A DNA stretch of 64,000 bases from Streptomyces sp. LUP47B (GTDB taxonomy: Bacteria; Actinomycetota; Actinomycetes; Streptomycetales; Streptomycetaceae), in the NCBI RefSeq assembly GCF_001746295.1, contig NZ_MJAH01000007.1, forward strand, positions 1 to 64,000, written 5' to 3'. Position 1 is the stretch's first letter. Each line of letters opens with the position of its first letter. Positions 35,258 through 44,317 of this stretch are shown piece by piece. The notes under the pieces were generated by a model. That model ran no database searches and was not told the DNA's origin. It saw only the letters and a program-made list of their open reading frames with translations. The translations under genes were made by a program, and so were the position numbers.

Positions 35258-36244
35258 GTGGGACGGCGCAAGAGCGGCATATGGATCGCATTCGTTACGG
35301 GTGTGACGCTGGTGGGCGCGAGCGCCTGCGGTGGGGGCAGCAGCGACAAGGTGAGTGGGGACGACGCCAAGGCGTCGGCAAAGCCGAATGCGAGCGTCTC
35401 TGCGTCACCGACGGCACCCGCAGGGCCGCCGATGCTGCTGGAGACGATCACTCCGCAGACGGGAACCACGGTCGGCGTGGCCATGCCGATTTCGGTGATC
35501 TTCACGAACCCTGTGGCGGCCAAGGCGCGGGCCACGGTGGAAAAGCACATGAAGGTGAGTGCTTCACAGACGGTGACCGGGGCCTGGCACTGGATGGGCG
35601 ACAAGCGCGCCGACTGGCGCCCGAAGACATATTGGCCCTCCGGTACGACGGTGAAGATCGACGCCGACATGACGGGCGTCAGCAACGGCAACGGACGCTA
35701 CGGCGTGCACAACTACTCGCACACCTTCAAGATCGGTGACGACGTGCGCGCGGACGTCTCGGTGACCGGCCACACCATGAAGGTGACCCGCAACGGCGCG
35801 CCGGTGCGCACGCTGTCGATCAACGCGGGCAGCGCGGAGTATCCGACGTGGGACGGCACGATGGCTGTCATCGACAAGCAGGAGAAGGTCCACATGACCT
35901 CCTGCAGCGTCGGAATCAGCTGCGACAAGGGCAGTGCGAATTACTACGACCTGACACTGCCCTGGGACATTCATCTCACCCAGTCCGGCACCTATGTCCA
36001 CTACTCGACCGGCGACCCGAACCCGGGCAGCGGCAGCGCCCGCGGCTCGCACGGCTGCGTCCACCTTTCCCTGTCGGACGCCAAGTGGTTCTACGGTCAG
36101 GTCAAGCAAGGCGACCCCATCACCATCACCGGCTCACCCCGAGGCAAGGCCCCGGCCGACAACGGCTACGCCGACTTCAACCTGGGATGGGACCAATGGC
36201 TCGCCGGCAGCGCCTCCGGCGAGGGGACGACCGCCACCCTTTGA
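35258..36244 (+). CDS. L,D-transpeptidase (YkuD domain), lipoprotein
   Basis: A 328-residue exported protein. The GTG at 35258 (VGRRKSGIWIAFVTGVTLVG) gives a signal peptide ending at GASAC, a lipobox-like site, followed by GGGSSDK. An Ig-like domain (about residues 50-140) precedes the YkuD catalytic domain, whose motif HYSTGDPNPG ... RGSHGCVHLSLSDAKWFY contains the catalytic Cys and both histidines. It makes 3-3 peptidoglycan cross-links in the cell envelope. A C-terminal extension (GYADFNLGWDQWLAG) is typical of the Streptomyces members. An imperfect hairpin (CTCTCTGTC/GACAGGGAG, 35196-35214) lies in its leader. Confidence 0.9.
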   Translation: MGRRKSGIWIAFVTGVTLVGASACGGGSSDKVSGDDAKASAKPNASVSASPTAPAGPPMLLETITPQTGTTVGVAMPISVIFTNPVAAKARATVEKHMKVSASQTVTGAWHWMGDKRADWRPKTYWPSGTTVKIDADMTGVSNGNGRYGVHNYSHTFKIGDDVRADVSVTGHTMKVTRNGAPVRTLSINAGSAEYPTWDGTMAVIDKQEKVHMTSCSVGISCDKGSANYYDLTLPWDIHLTQSGTYVHYSTGDPNPGSGSARGSHGCVHLSLSDAKWFYGQVKQGDPITITGSPRGKAPADNGYADFNLGWDQWLAGSASGEGTTATL

Positions 36245-36556
36245 CCGCGGCCAGTGCCTGCAGTGCGAGCGGAACACGGTCCAGGTCCCGGACACGGCCC
36301 GCCGACCGCTCGCCTGCTACGGCCAGCACGGACCTCCATCACGGATCCTGCGCCGGAGCTCGGGAAACGACGGCCGCATGCGCCCGCTTCCCACGTGCAA
36401 GGGTCGGCCTCCTGCTCCAGAGGAATCGCAGAACCGACCGTGCTCGGCGGTGCCACGACGCATCCAGGCGCCCTCGACAAGGGACATGGTGGCGAGGCCT
36501 TCGCGCTCGCCCCGTCAGACCCGGACGGCGGCCGCTCCGCGGTGCCGAGTTGGGTG
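36245..36556. other. Intergenic stretch between convergent genes
   Basis: No gene is seen. The L,D-transpeptidase and the oxidoreductase converge on this region. No strong hairpin was found by eye. Confidence 0.4.
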
Positions 36557-37579
36557 TCAACGTACGGACGAGGCTTCCGTACGGTCTCGCACGATGATCT
36601 TGCCGGTGTTCTCGCCGCGCAGCATTCCCAGGAACGCGTCCACGATGTGCTCGAACCCGTCAAGCACCGTCTCGTCCAACGGGAGCCGGCCGCTCTGCAG
36701 ATGCGGCACCGCGAACTCGTACAACTCCTCCTGCATGTCACGGTAGTTGCTGACCAAGAACCCCTCCATGCGGATACTCTTCTCCACAATGTCGGCGTAG
36801 TTGAAGATCGCCGACGCCGTGCCGGGAGTGTTGTACTGGCTGATCGTGCCGACGCGCACGATGCGCCCGAACTCGCGGAGCACTCCCACCGCCGCGGCCA
36901 GCTGCTCGCCGCCGACGTTGTCGACGAACACGTCAATGCCATCCGGCGCTGCCTTGGCGAGCAGGTCGGCGGCGGGCCCGTCGTGGTAGTTGAACACGGC
37001 GTCGTAGCCCACCTCCCGCGTAAGGTGGCCGACCTTCGCTGCCGAGCCCGCGCTGCCCACGAGCCGTCCGGCGCCGAGCAGTCTGGCGAACCGGCCTGTC
37101 GCCGTGCCGACCCCGCCCGCCGCTGCCGACACGAACAGATCCTCGCCCTCCTGGAGCCGGGCGATGCGAGTGAGGCCCACATAGGCGGTCAGGCCGGTGC
37201 CGCCGAGGGTGCTCAAGTACGCGGTCAGGGGCACCCCTTCGAAGCGGGGCAGCCGTCGGATCTCCTCGGGCGTGACCGCTGCATGCGTGCGCCAACCCTG
37301 TCTGTGGAACACGAGCTCGCCCTCGGCCAGCCGAGGCGTGCGCGAGGCGATGACTCGGCCGATGGTGCGGCCCTCCAGCGGTGCGTCGAGCGCGAAGCCG
37401 CCGGGCACGTCGTCCATCATCTCGCGGTGATATGGGTCGACGGACCAGTAGAGGTTTTCCACGAGTGCGCTGCCGGCCGCGGGCTCGGGAAGCGTGGACT
37501 CGATGAAGGCGAAGTGGTCGGCGGTGGGAAAGCCGTGGGGACGGGCGATCTGGTGCACGGTGAGGGCGGTCTTGTTCAT
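36557..37579 (-). CDS. NADP-dependent zinc-independent oxidoreductase (CurA/PTGR-like)
   Basis: A 340-residue medium-chain reductase starting at ATG 37579. The N-terminal catalytic-domain segment LYWSVDPYHREMMDD and the glycine-rich NADP-binding motif FVSAAAGGVGTATGRFARLL match the prostaglandin/leukotriene-reductase and curcumin-reductase (CurA) group. The nearby GSAGSAAKV and VFVDNVGGEQLAAAV segments are also typical. No structural-zinc cysteines are present. It would reduce alpha,beta-unsaturated ketones or aldehydes in the cytosol. It is divergent from a LysR regulator 99 bp away that probably controls it. Confidence 0.88.
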   Translation of the reverse strand: MNKTALTVHQIARPHGFPTADHFAFIESTLPEPAAGSALVENLYWSVDPYHREMMDDVPGGFALDAPLEGRTIGRVIASRTPRLAEGELVFHRQGWRTHAAVTPEEIRRLPRFEGVPLTAYLSTLGGTGLTAYVGLTRIARLQEGEDLFVSAAAGGVGTATGRFARLLGAGRLVGSAGSAAKVGHLTREVGYDAVFNYHDGPAADLLAKAAPDGIDVFVDNVGGEQLAAAVGVLREFGRIVRVGTISQYNTPGTASAIFNYADIVEKSIRMEGFLVSNYRDMQEELYEFAVPHLQSGRLPLDETVLDGFEHIVDAFLGMLRGENTGKIIVRDRTEASSVR

Positions 37580-37644
37580 GACCGGACGGTAAGGCGGGAA
37601 TGCGCCACCTGGGCAGCCGGTTGGGCTCATGCGACAGACCGTTC

Positions 37645-37661
37645 CATGAGCAGTTCTCATG
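37645..37661. promoter_or_regulatory. Candidate LysR-binding palindrome
   Basis: CATGAG-cagtt-CTCATG is a perfect 6-bp inverted repeat in the divergent region, of the T-N11-A type that LysR regulators recognise. It contains the ATG at 37646, which argues that the true LysR start is the downstream GTG at 37679. Confidence 0.5.
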
Positions 37662-37678
37662 TCTTGAGGTGGCGCCTC

Positions 37679-38596
37679 GTGGCCCGCACGACCAACTCCG
37701 ATCTCGCCCCGCACGAACTGCGCGTATTGGTTGCGGTCGCGGACGCCGGCGGGTTCTCGGCCGCGGCCGAGACACGTGGTCTGACTCAGTCCGCGGTCTC
37801 TCACTCGGTGCGCGGCAGCGAGCGCAAGATCGGTGCCGTGCTCTTCGATCGCGGCCGCACCGGCGCCCGTCCGACCCGCGCCGGGGAAAAAGCCGTGGCG
37901 CACGCCCGCCGCATCCTGCGCCTGCTGGACGTCCTGAACGCCGAGGCGCGCGGTGCGGCCCGGTCCGACGTGGCGGAGGGGCCGCTGCGGATCGCGGCCT
38001 TCCGCAGCGCGGCTCTCCACCTGCTGCCGCCGGTCCTTCAGCGGCTACGCGTCCGGCATCCCGGGATCGAGCCTCGGGTGAGGATCGTTCGCGAGGTGGG
38101 ACGCGGCACCGCGGGCGAAGTGGCCGACGGGAAAGCCGACATCGCCATCGCGACACTCGGCGGCTCCGTGCCTCTTCCACCGGGGCTGGTCGCGAGCGGG
38201 TTCCTTGAAGAGCCGTATGTCCTGGTGCACCCGACGGGTCGCACCGCCCCGCGCTCGCTGCCGCTGATCGACTGGGCCGAAAACTGTGGCTCGTACACCC
38301 GCGACTGGTGGAAAGCACAGGATTGGATCCCGAAGGCGACCATCGAGGCCGAGGACGACGGGGCCGTACTTTCCTTGGTAAGCAGAGGTCATGGAATGGC
38401 GATCATGCCGGCGCTCTCCTTGGTCGGGGCAGCGAACTCGGTCGCGCTCACTGATCTCGGCCTCGAGCGCCCGACACGCCAGGTCGGCTATGTCACCACC
38501 TCCGAACTGGCCGGATCCGCGGTCGTGCGCGCGTTGGTGAGGGAATTGCGGGCGACGGTCCCGCAGTGTGTGGACCTTCTCGACAGCGAGGCTTGA
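37679..38596 (+). CDS. LysR-family transcriptional regulator
   Basis: A 305-residue regulator. The GTG at 37679 is chosen because GAGGTGG lies just upstream; an ATG at 37646 would sit inside the likely operator. The N-terminal winged helix-turn-helix is LAPHELRVLVAVADAGGFSA then GLTQSAVSHSVRGSERKIGA. The substrate-binding domain follows (GPLRIAAFRSAALHLLPPVL ... ADIAIATLGG). The second half has the usual closing strand GHGMAIMPALSLVG. It is divergent from, and probably the activator of, the oxidoreductase gene. Confidence 0.88.
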   Translation: MARTTNSDLAPHELRVLVAVADAGGFSAAAETRGLTQSAVSHSVRGSERKIGAVLFDRGRTGARPTRAGEKAVAHARRILRLLDVLNAEARGAARSDVAEGPLRIAAFRSAALHLLPPVLQRLRVRHPGIEPRVRIVREVGRGTAGEVADGKADIAIATLGGSVPLPPGLVASGFLEEPYVLVHPTGRTAPRSLPLIDWAENCGSYTRDWWKAQDWIPKATIEAEDDGAVLSLVSRGHGMAIMPALSLVGAANSVALTDLGLERPTRQVGYVTTSELAGSAVVRALVRELRATVPQCVDLLDSEA

Positions 38597-38649
38597 GCGC
38601 GGGCCCCTGAAGAGTCCTCCAGCCGCTCCCGTCACGCCTGGCGGCGTGA

Positions 38650-38990
38650 AAATCGGTGGGCCTCGTCAAGAGCAACGACGCCGGCGTATCGGGGAACGAC
38701 CGGCGTCGGAGGGCATCGACCCGGACCCGCCGGACGACGGCTCGCCTTCCGCGAGGCGCACCAGCGGGTCCTTGTCGGCCAGCAGCAAGGACATGCCGTA
38801 CGCGGTCATGGTGAGGGGGGGCCAAGCGCGCCCAGGCGCTGTTGGACGGTTTCCGAAGACAGGTCGAGGCGCCCCAGCGCCACGCCCGCGATCACGAACG
38901 ACATCCACATGAGCACCGGGCTGCAGCTGGTCCCGACTGCGCGGACAGCCGGCCCCGCGGGGCGTACACAAGCCCAACTGCCATGGCTGG
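38650..38990 (-). pseudogene. DUF418-type membrane protein fragment
   Basis: On the minus strand, one frame gives VLMWMSFVIAGVALGRLDLS then SETVQQRLGALG, and after a frameshift TMTAYGMSLLLADKDPLVRL. This is a transmembrane segment and its following amphipathic part as seen in DUF418-type membrane proteins. Both ends are missing. It is decayed and the assignment is moderate. Confidence 0.4.
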
Positions 38991-39113
38991 CAACTCCCTC
39001 ATCAGTGGGAAGGGCTGGTCGGCCTGGAAGCTCAGAGGAAGTTGAGAACTTCCTGTGCGAGGCTGGCGCGCCTTCGACACATCGTGTGTGACCAACCTGC
39101 TGGAGGAACTCCC

Positions 39114-39629
39114 ATGGGCCTGATCAACGGCCTGCCCGCGCACGTCCTGCTCGTGCATTTCGTCGTCGTACTCGTACCGCTGACAGCGCTGGCACTCGTG
39201 GTCTGCGCGGTCTGGTCGAGCGCGGCGCAGCGCATGGGCATGGTGCTGCCGCTGCTGGCCCTGGTCACCCTCGTGAGCGTTCCGCTGGCCACGCAGGCCG
39301 GGGAGTGGCTGGAGGAACACGTCGACAGCAGCGCGCTGGTGCGTCGGCACGCCGACCTCGGCGACGGCCTGCTGCCCTGGGCAGGGGGTCTGTTCGTTCT
39401 GGCGGTCTTCGTCTGGTGGGCGGCCCGCCGCACCGCGTCCGGCTCCGAGACGGCTCGCGGCATACGCCGGTCCGCGGCGCCGGTGCGTATCGCGGTTGCC
39501 GTTCTGTCGCTCGTCGTATCCGTGGGAGCCGCCGTGGACGTCTACCGCATCGGTGATTCGGGGGCGAAGGCCGCGTGGCACGACGGCTACTCCAAGGCGG
39601 CCTCAGGCGCCGACGGGGACGAGCACTGA
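39114..39629 (+). CDS. DUF2231 membrane protein
   Basis: A 171-residue integral membrane protein from ATG 39114 with GGAGGA 5 bases upstream. Four hydrophobic segments are seen: LLVHFVVVLVPLTALALVVC, MVLPLLALVTLVSVPLA, LFVLAVFVWWAA and IAVAVLSLVVSVGAAVDV. The conserved HPxxVHFP-like start is seen as LPAHVLLVHF. DUF2231 proteins are often found beside redox genes and may be haem- or electron-transfer related. Here a decayed NADH-dehydrogenase-F/ferredoxin gene lies next to it on the other strand and cydAB follows, which supports a redox setting. Function unknown. Confidence 0.8.
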   Translation: MGLINGLPAHVLLVHFVVVLVPLTALALVVCAVWSSAAQRMGMVLPLLALVTLVSVPLATQAGEWLEEHVDSSALVRRHADLGDGLLPWAGGLFVLAVFVWWAARRTASGSETARGIRRSAAPVRIAVAVLSLVVSVGAAVDVYRIGDSGAKAAWHDGYSKAASGADGDEH

Positions 39630-39649
39630 CCTGCATCACCGAACACGAG

Positions 39650-40330
39650 TGCCTGTCACACAGGACCGTCGTCGGCGTGGAGGGCCAGGCGGGGCAGGCG
39701 GCGGTGCCCGGCGGGTGTGGGTGGTGGAGATGGGCAGGGACGGTTCGGTCCCTGAGGATGGGGCAACCCCATTCGTCGGGGCCGACCGACCTGGGAGCAG
39801 TGCGCTGGACAGCCCCCGGGCCGTGCAGGCGATGCAGTCGATGGGCAGGGGCTTGGCGGGGGTCATCGCCGGTTCTCCGGGGGTTCGGGGGACGGCACAG
39901 GGGTCCGGCGCTGCCGGTGGCCGTCATCCCGACGGCGCTGCCCGCCCGACTGCCTCTGCACTGCGTGACTTCGCGGACGACATCGACCAGCGCCTCACCC
40001 GCGGCGCCTGCGCCGCCGCCCAGCGGTCCGGCAGCAGAGCGGTGCAGCCGGGACAGCAGGTTCCGGTCGGCGCGTCCGGCGGCCGGCGCGGTGAAGTCCT
40101 CGGCCACGGCGCGCAACCCGAAGTGTCGGCGACCGCGCTGGTGGGCACCGTAGGCCGCCAGATGGGCGAGTATCCGGGCCATCTAGCTGAGCCCACAGGA
40201 CGAGCACGGGAGTGCGACGAGCATGCCCGGACCGGTGTAGCCGCCGAGAGAGCCAGGTCATGCCGGGTGAGGGGTATGCGCACGTCTCCCGCCGGGAGCC
40301 AGGTGCCGGCGAACCCACCGAGCAGGACCG
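39650..40330 (-). pseudogene. NuoF-like SLBB / ferredoxin fusion gene, multiply frameshifted
   Basis: Pieces in order on the minus strand resemble the end of a NADH-dehydrogenase-F-like protein. VLLGGFAGTWLPAGDVRIPL (SLBB part) is followed in a new frame by MARILAHLAAYGAHQRGRRH and DRNLLSRLHR, where the Cys-rich cluster CGPC is mutated to RGRR. A ferredoxin-like part then reads PLPIDCIACTARGLSSALLP and, in another frame, DEWGCPILRDRTVPAHLH. Loss of the cluster cysteines and at least three frameshifts show it is dead. In related genomes such genes sit with membrane reductases. Confidence 0.5.
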
Positions 40331-40341
40331 CCCGCTGAGCA

Positions 40342-40641
40342 TCAGTGGGCCCTCCGGCACGGCCGACGTTCGTGGCGAGCGGCGTGCCAAGATGTCTGCA
40401 CATGGCTGGTTGAGCGAGGGAGTCCCTCTCCGACATGGGGCGCGTCCAAGGCGTCGCCGTCGAGACGGCCGAGCAGCAGCGCGACCGTGGTGGGATGCGG
40501 CACCGTGACCGTCCTGCTGAACGGGTCGATGCTGATGCCGAGGGCCAGGAGGACCGAGCAGGGTGCGTCCGCGATCCACTCGGTGACCGCGGTCAGGGAT
40601 CTCGCGCCGGCCGGCACGCTCGCCGCCGCCGCAGCCGCCAC
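40342..40641 (-). pseudogene. ISAs1-family transposase N-terminal remnant
   Basis: The frame contains ARSLTAVTEWIADAPCSVLL then VTVPHPTTVALLLGRLDGDA, the conserved N-terminal region of ISAs1-type transposases before the DDE domain. The frame then enters unrelated sequence. No catalytic domain or terminal repeats were found. Confidence 0.6.
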
Positions 40642-40873
40642 GATCGCGATCGCGCTCAGCCTTGAACGAGTCTGTGAGCCGAGCAGAGAGTCCGGCTCGC
40701 AGCCGGCCGCTGCGCCGCCCGCGCCCCATCAACCCCCCCCCGACAGCCTTCGGAATCCCCTGGCCAACCGGACGAATCGACTACACGCAAAGACCCTGGG
40801 CGGGGAGCTCGGCTCCAGACGCCGCGGGTGCGTTTTCTCTGCTCCGCAGTCCCTTTGACACGGGCCCATGAGT

Positions 40874-41884
40874 TTACTGGGAGGACTGCTGGTCGGCCGT
40901 TTCTCGTTGGAAGGTGGCGTACAGCATCCACAGCGAGGGCACGAGCACCAGCGCTCCCGCCCCGAGCACGATGAGGATCGCCGACAGCACGGAGGAGTTC
41001 GCCGCGGACGCGGTGACCGTGGTGCTGCCGACCAAGAGGGCCGGGTACTGGGCCGTGCCCCACGCCCACAGGATCGCGGCGATCGCCAGTGCTGCGGCGG
41101 CGCGGGCGGAGACAAAGCGCCGTCGGGCCAGCAGGCCCAGGCCGGCGAGACCGGCCACCGCGCTGGTGATCACCAGTGGCAGTGCGCGGTGGGTCAGTCC
41201 GTGGAACAGTTCGGGGGCGTCCGCGTGCAGTACCGCAATGCCAGCAAGGGCAACGACGCCCGCCACCAGGCCGCTGGCCACCGCGTCGCGTGTGAACGCG
41301 GCGGCCAGTTCGGGCCGCCCTTCGCGGTTCGCGTCGGCGCACAGGTACACCGCTGCCAGATGTGCGCAGGTCACCACGGCCAGTACGCCGCCCAGCAGCG
41401 AGGTCGGGTTGAGCCAGCTGGTGAGCACGTCTCCTTCGGCGAGCCCGGGCGGCACGCGGCCGGAGGCGACACCACCCGCCACCGTTCCCAGAAAGAACGG
41501 TGTGAGCAGCGAGGACAGCGCGAAACAGGCGCCGAACAGCCGCTGCTGCCACAGTTCGGTACTCGCTTTGCGGAAGGCGAAGGCGGCGCCCCGAGCGATG
41601 ATGCCCAACGCGGCCAGGGTCAGCGGGATGTACAGGGTGGACATCACGGCCGCGAAGACGGGTGAGAAGGCCGACCACAGCATCACGATCACGAAGATCA
41701 GCCACACGTGGTTGGCCTCCCAGACCGGTCCGATGCTGTGCTCGATAAGGGTGCGCCGGGCCCTGCCGCGGGCGGTGCCGCCGGCCAGCAGGTCCCAGAC
41801 CCCGGCACCGAAGTCGGCTCCTCCGAACAAGGCGTAGCAGGTCAGACCCAGCCACATCACGGCGAGCGCCGCGTCAGCGAGCAC
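40874..41884 (-). CDS. cydB: Cytochrome bd ubiquinol oxidase subunit II
   Basis: A 336-residue membrane protein. The GTG at 41884 is chosen because GGAGG lies 5 bases upstream. Eight or so hydrophobic segments are visible, beginning with AALAVMWLGLTCYALFGGAD. The conserved ADFGAGVWDLLAGG and GPVWEANHVWLIFVIVMLW segments identify CydB. Together with CydA it forms the cytochrome bd oxidase, which reduces O2 to water with quinol at high affinity in the plasma membrane. It follows cydA on the same strand after 68 bp containing a tandem 18-bp repeat. No cydDC exporter genes are nearby. Confidence 0.95.
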   Translation of the reverse strand: MLADAALAVMWLGLTCYALFGGADFGAGVWDLLAGGTARGRARRTLIEHSIGPVWEANHVWLIFVIVMLWSAFSPVFAAVMSTLYIPLTLAALGIIARGAAFAFRKASTELWQQRLFGACFALSSLLTPFFLGTVAGGVASGRVPPGLAEGDVLTSWLNPTSLLGGVLAVVTCAHLAAVYLCADANREGRPELAAAFTRDAVASGLVAGVVALAGIAVLHADAPELFHGLTHRALPLVITSAVAGLAGLGLLARRRFVSARAAAALAIAAILWAWGTAQYPALLVGSTTVTASAANSSVLSAILIVLGAGALVLVPSLWMLYATFQRETADQQSSQ

Positions 41885-41894
41885 GGTCACCTCC

Positions 41895-41930
41895 AAGGGT
41901 CGTACAACGGGCAAGGGTCGTACAACGGGC
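41895..41930. repeat. Two perfect tandem 18-bp repeats between cydA and cydB
   Basis: AAGGGTCGTACAACGGGC occurs twice in direct succession (41895-41912 and 41913-41930), immediately before the cydB ribosome-binding site. The unit length of six codons could arise by slippage within a longer former cydB N-terminus. It may alternatively be a regulatory repeat. Confidence 0.7.
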
Positions 41931-41952
41931 GTTCAACGGGTCACGGGGATCG

Positions 41953-43362
41953 TCATACGACGGGATAGGCGGTGACGTCCTCCTCCTGTGGTGCCTGCGG
42001 CACCGGGGTGCCGCGGGCGAGGCGTCGCAGGACGTAGACGGTGGCGACCGTCATCGCGGCGTACACGACCAGGACCAGCCACAGTCCGGTCATGAGACCG
42101 GGAGCGGGATTGACCGCCTCGCGCACGCTCATCACGCCCCAGACGATCCAGGGCTGCCGGCCGAGCTCCGTGACGGTCCAGCCGCACTCGAGGGCCACCA
42201 CCGCGGCCGGGCCGGCGACCGCGCTGAACGCCAGGAAGAGGCGGGGAGTGGACAGCTCGCCCCCGGTGCGGCGGCTGCGCCACCACGCCCACAGCAGCCA
42301 CACGCCCAGGGCGAGCAGGAAGAAGCCGACGGCGACCATGAGGTCGAAGGCCCAGTGCACTCCGGTGACCGGCGGCCGCTGGGCGAGCGGTACCCGGTCC
42401 AGGCCCTCGACGACCGTGCCCGGGCGGTAACCGACCAGCAGTGAGAGCCCGTTGGGGATTTCCAGGCCGTACTTGAGCCCATTGCCGTCCGAGACGCCGC
42501 CGAGGGTCAGTGGAACGTGCGAGCCGGTGCGGTAGACGCCCTCGATGGCCGCGAGCTTCGTCGGCTGGTAGTCGGCCAGGAAACGCGCTGCCCAGTCGCC
42601 CGCGACGATCTGGAACGGCGTCACGATCGCGCCCAGCGTGAACGGGATGAAGAACCCCGCCCGGTGGTAGGTGTCGCGGCGCCCGCGCAGCATGGCCACG
42701 GCATACACCGCGGCCGTCAGGAACGACGCGACCATGAAGGCGGCGAGGATCATGTGCAGCGTCTGCGGCGGGCTGGCCGGATTCAGCATCGCCGCCCATG
42801 GATCGACGTCGACGACCTTGCCGTCGCGCAGGGTGAAGCCGCGCGGCTGGTTCATCCAGGCGTTCGCGCAGACGACGAAGAACGCCGACGCGGTGCCTGC
42901 GATCACGATGGGCAGGCCGGTCAGCAGATGGCGGCGGGGTGGCATCCGGTCCCACGCGTACAGATAGATGCCGAGGAAGATCGCCTCGAGGAAGAAGGCG
43001 ATGCCCTCCAGCGCGAACGGCAGGCCGATCACCTGACCGAACCTTCCCATCAGGCCGGGCCACAGCAGCCCCATCTCGAAGCTGAGGATCGTGCCGGACA
43101 CGGCACCCACGGCGAACAGCACCCCCATGGCGCGCGCCCACCGGCGGGCCAGCAGACGGATCGCCGGGTTGCCGGTGCGGATGCCGTACCACTCGGCCAG
43201 CAACGTCAGCGCCGGGAGCCCGACTCCCAGACACGCCACGATGATGTGCCAGGCCAGGGAGAAACCCATCTGCGCACGCGCCGCAGCGAGATCGCCCTCC
43301 GACACGCGGTCGGCCGCATATCCGGCGAGCACCCACGGGCCGGTGAGCAAAGTGTGCCTCAT
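41953..43362 (-). CDS. cydA: Cytochrome bd ubiquinol oxidase subunit I
   Basis: A 469-residue haem-bearing subunit from ATG 43362. Key sites are visible: FSLAWHIIVACLGVGLPALT (axial His, residue 39), GTILSFEMGLLWPGLM, LEGIAFFLEAIFLGIYLYAW, TLHMILAAFMVASFL and the highly conserved GWTVTELGRQPWIVWGVM. The quinol loop region is short, as in the cyanide-insensitive-like subgroup. It is the first gene of the cydAB pair. In actinobacteria this oxidase is induced under low oxygen or when the main aa3 branch is inhibited. Confidence 0.95.
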   Translation of the reverse strand: MRHTLLTGPWVLAGYAADRVSEGDLAAARAQMGFSLAWHIIVACLGVGLPALTLLAEWYGIRTGNPAIRLLARRWARAMGVLFAVGAVSGTILSFEMGLLWPGLMGRFGQVIGLPFALEGIAFFLEAIFLGIYLYAWDRMPPRRHLLTGLPIVIAGTASAFFVVCANAWMNQPRGFTLRDGKVVDVDPWAAMLNPASPPQTLHMILAAFMVASFLTAAVYAVAMLRGRRDTYHRAGFFIPFTLGAIVTPFQIVAGDWAARFLADYQPTKLAAIEGVYRTGSHVPLTLGGVSDGNGLKYGLEIPNGLSLLVGYRPGTVVEGLDRVPLAQRPPVTGVHWAFDLMVAVGFFLLALGVWLLWAWWRSRRTGGELSTPRLFLAFSAVAGPAAVVALECGWTVTELGRQPWIVWGVMSVREAVNPAPGLMTGLWLVLVVYAAMTVATVYVLRRLARGTPVPQAPQEEDVTAYPVV

Positions 43363-43990
43363 GACACCCGGTGGTACCCGGATCGGCGGATACGAACCGG
43401 TATCACCGCAAGAGCAACCCGAAGGCATCACGGGCGCCGGGACACACGCCGGGCAGTGTCGCGGAGCGGGAGCCTGCGGGGAGGATTCCCTGGAGGCTCC
43501 CGCTGACGTCTTGCCGTCCGGTCGACGACGCTGGGTTTGCGGCCGGGTGCGCGCGCGAAGGGACGCGTCGCCGGGTATCCGGCGATGCGTGAGACGTCGC
43601 CCGCGACGCCCCCGGCCGATGGCGGCATCCCGCACGCCGGCACCGGGCGCGCCCCGGCCTCTCCCCCGCCGATGTCCCCCGCCTGGCGTCACCACCGCCC
43701 TGACGGCGGCCCGACGCGGAGGCCCGGCCGGCGCGTAACCCGGCTGAGCGCGCCCCGATCCCAGGGGCGTCCGCGCCGTCCATCCCGCCCCTCCCGCATC
43801 CTCAACTCCAGCCAGGGACATGGGCAAAAGCGGCCGCAACGGGGATGTCAGCAGCCCGACAACGCAAAAGCTCGGTGTGACGTGCGGGGTCGGAGTCGGC
43901 TCGTGCCCGTCTCATTCCTGGACGCCCGGTCTGCGTCGTGCTTCAAGACTCTCGGCAGAGTCCTTCAGTGAAGATGCGTCTGGACCTCGG
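43363..43990. other. Long intergenic stretch without a recognised gene
   Basis: These 628 bp lie upstream of cydA and beyond the end of the DUF1330 gene. Frames are open through GC bias only. The stretch must hold the cydAB promoter, but no clear Rex-type or other operator palindrome was identified by eye. Confidence 0.4.
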
Positions 43991-44284
43991 TCAGTCGATG
44001 CCTTCGACGATGCGGAAGTCGCGCTCGACGCCGTCGGAGAGCGCGACGAGCGCCTCCTGGTAGGCCACGCTCTCGCGTGCCGCGACGGCCTGCTCGAAGC
44101 TGTCGAACTCGACCAGGACGGTGCGCTCGGCGATTCCGGCGTCATACGCCACAACCCGACCGCCACGCACGAAGGTCCGACCGCCCCCGGCCTGGACGGC
44201 CGCAGCGGCCAGCTTGTTGTAGGCAGCCAGTTTCTCAGGGTCTGAAATGGTGCGGTAGACGCTGACCCAGTAGCCCTTGGGCAT
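43991..44284 (-). CDS. DUF1330 protein
   Basis: A 97-residue dimeric alpha-beta-barrel-type protein from ATG 44284 with GGAGG 5 bases upstream. The family pattern is clear: GYWVSVYRTISDPEKLAAYN at the start, GGGRTFVRGGRVVAYDAGIA, then VLVEFDSFEQAVAARESVAY. Function of the family is unknown; it may bind small molecules. It is 33 bp downstream of the MFS transporter on the same strand, so it is probably the last gene of a marR-MFS-DUF1330 operon. Confidence 0.88.
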   Translation of the reverse strand: MPKGYWVSVYRTISDPEKLAAYNKLAAAAVQAGGGRTFVRGGRVVAYDAGIAERTVLVEFDSFEQAVAARESVAYQEALVALSDGVERDFRIVEGID

Positions 44285-44317
44285 GGAACCTCCAGTGTTG
44301 GGATGAGTGCATCTGGC

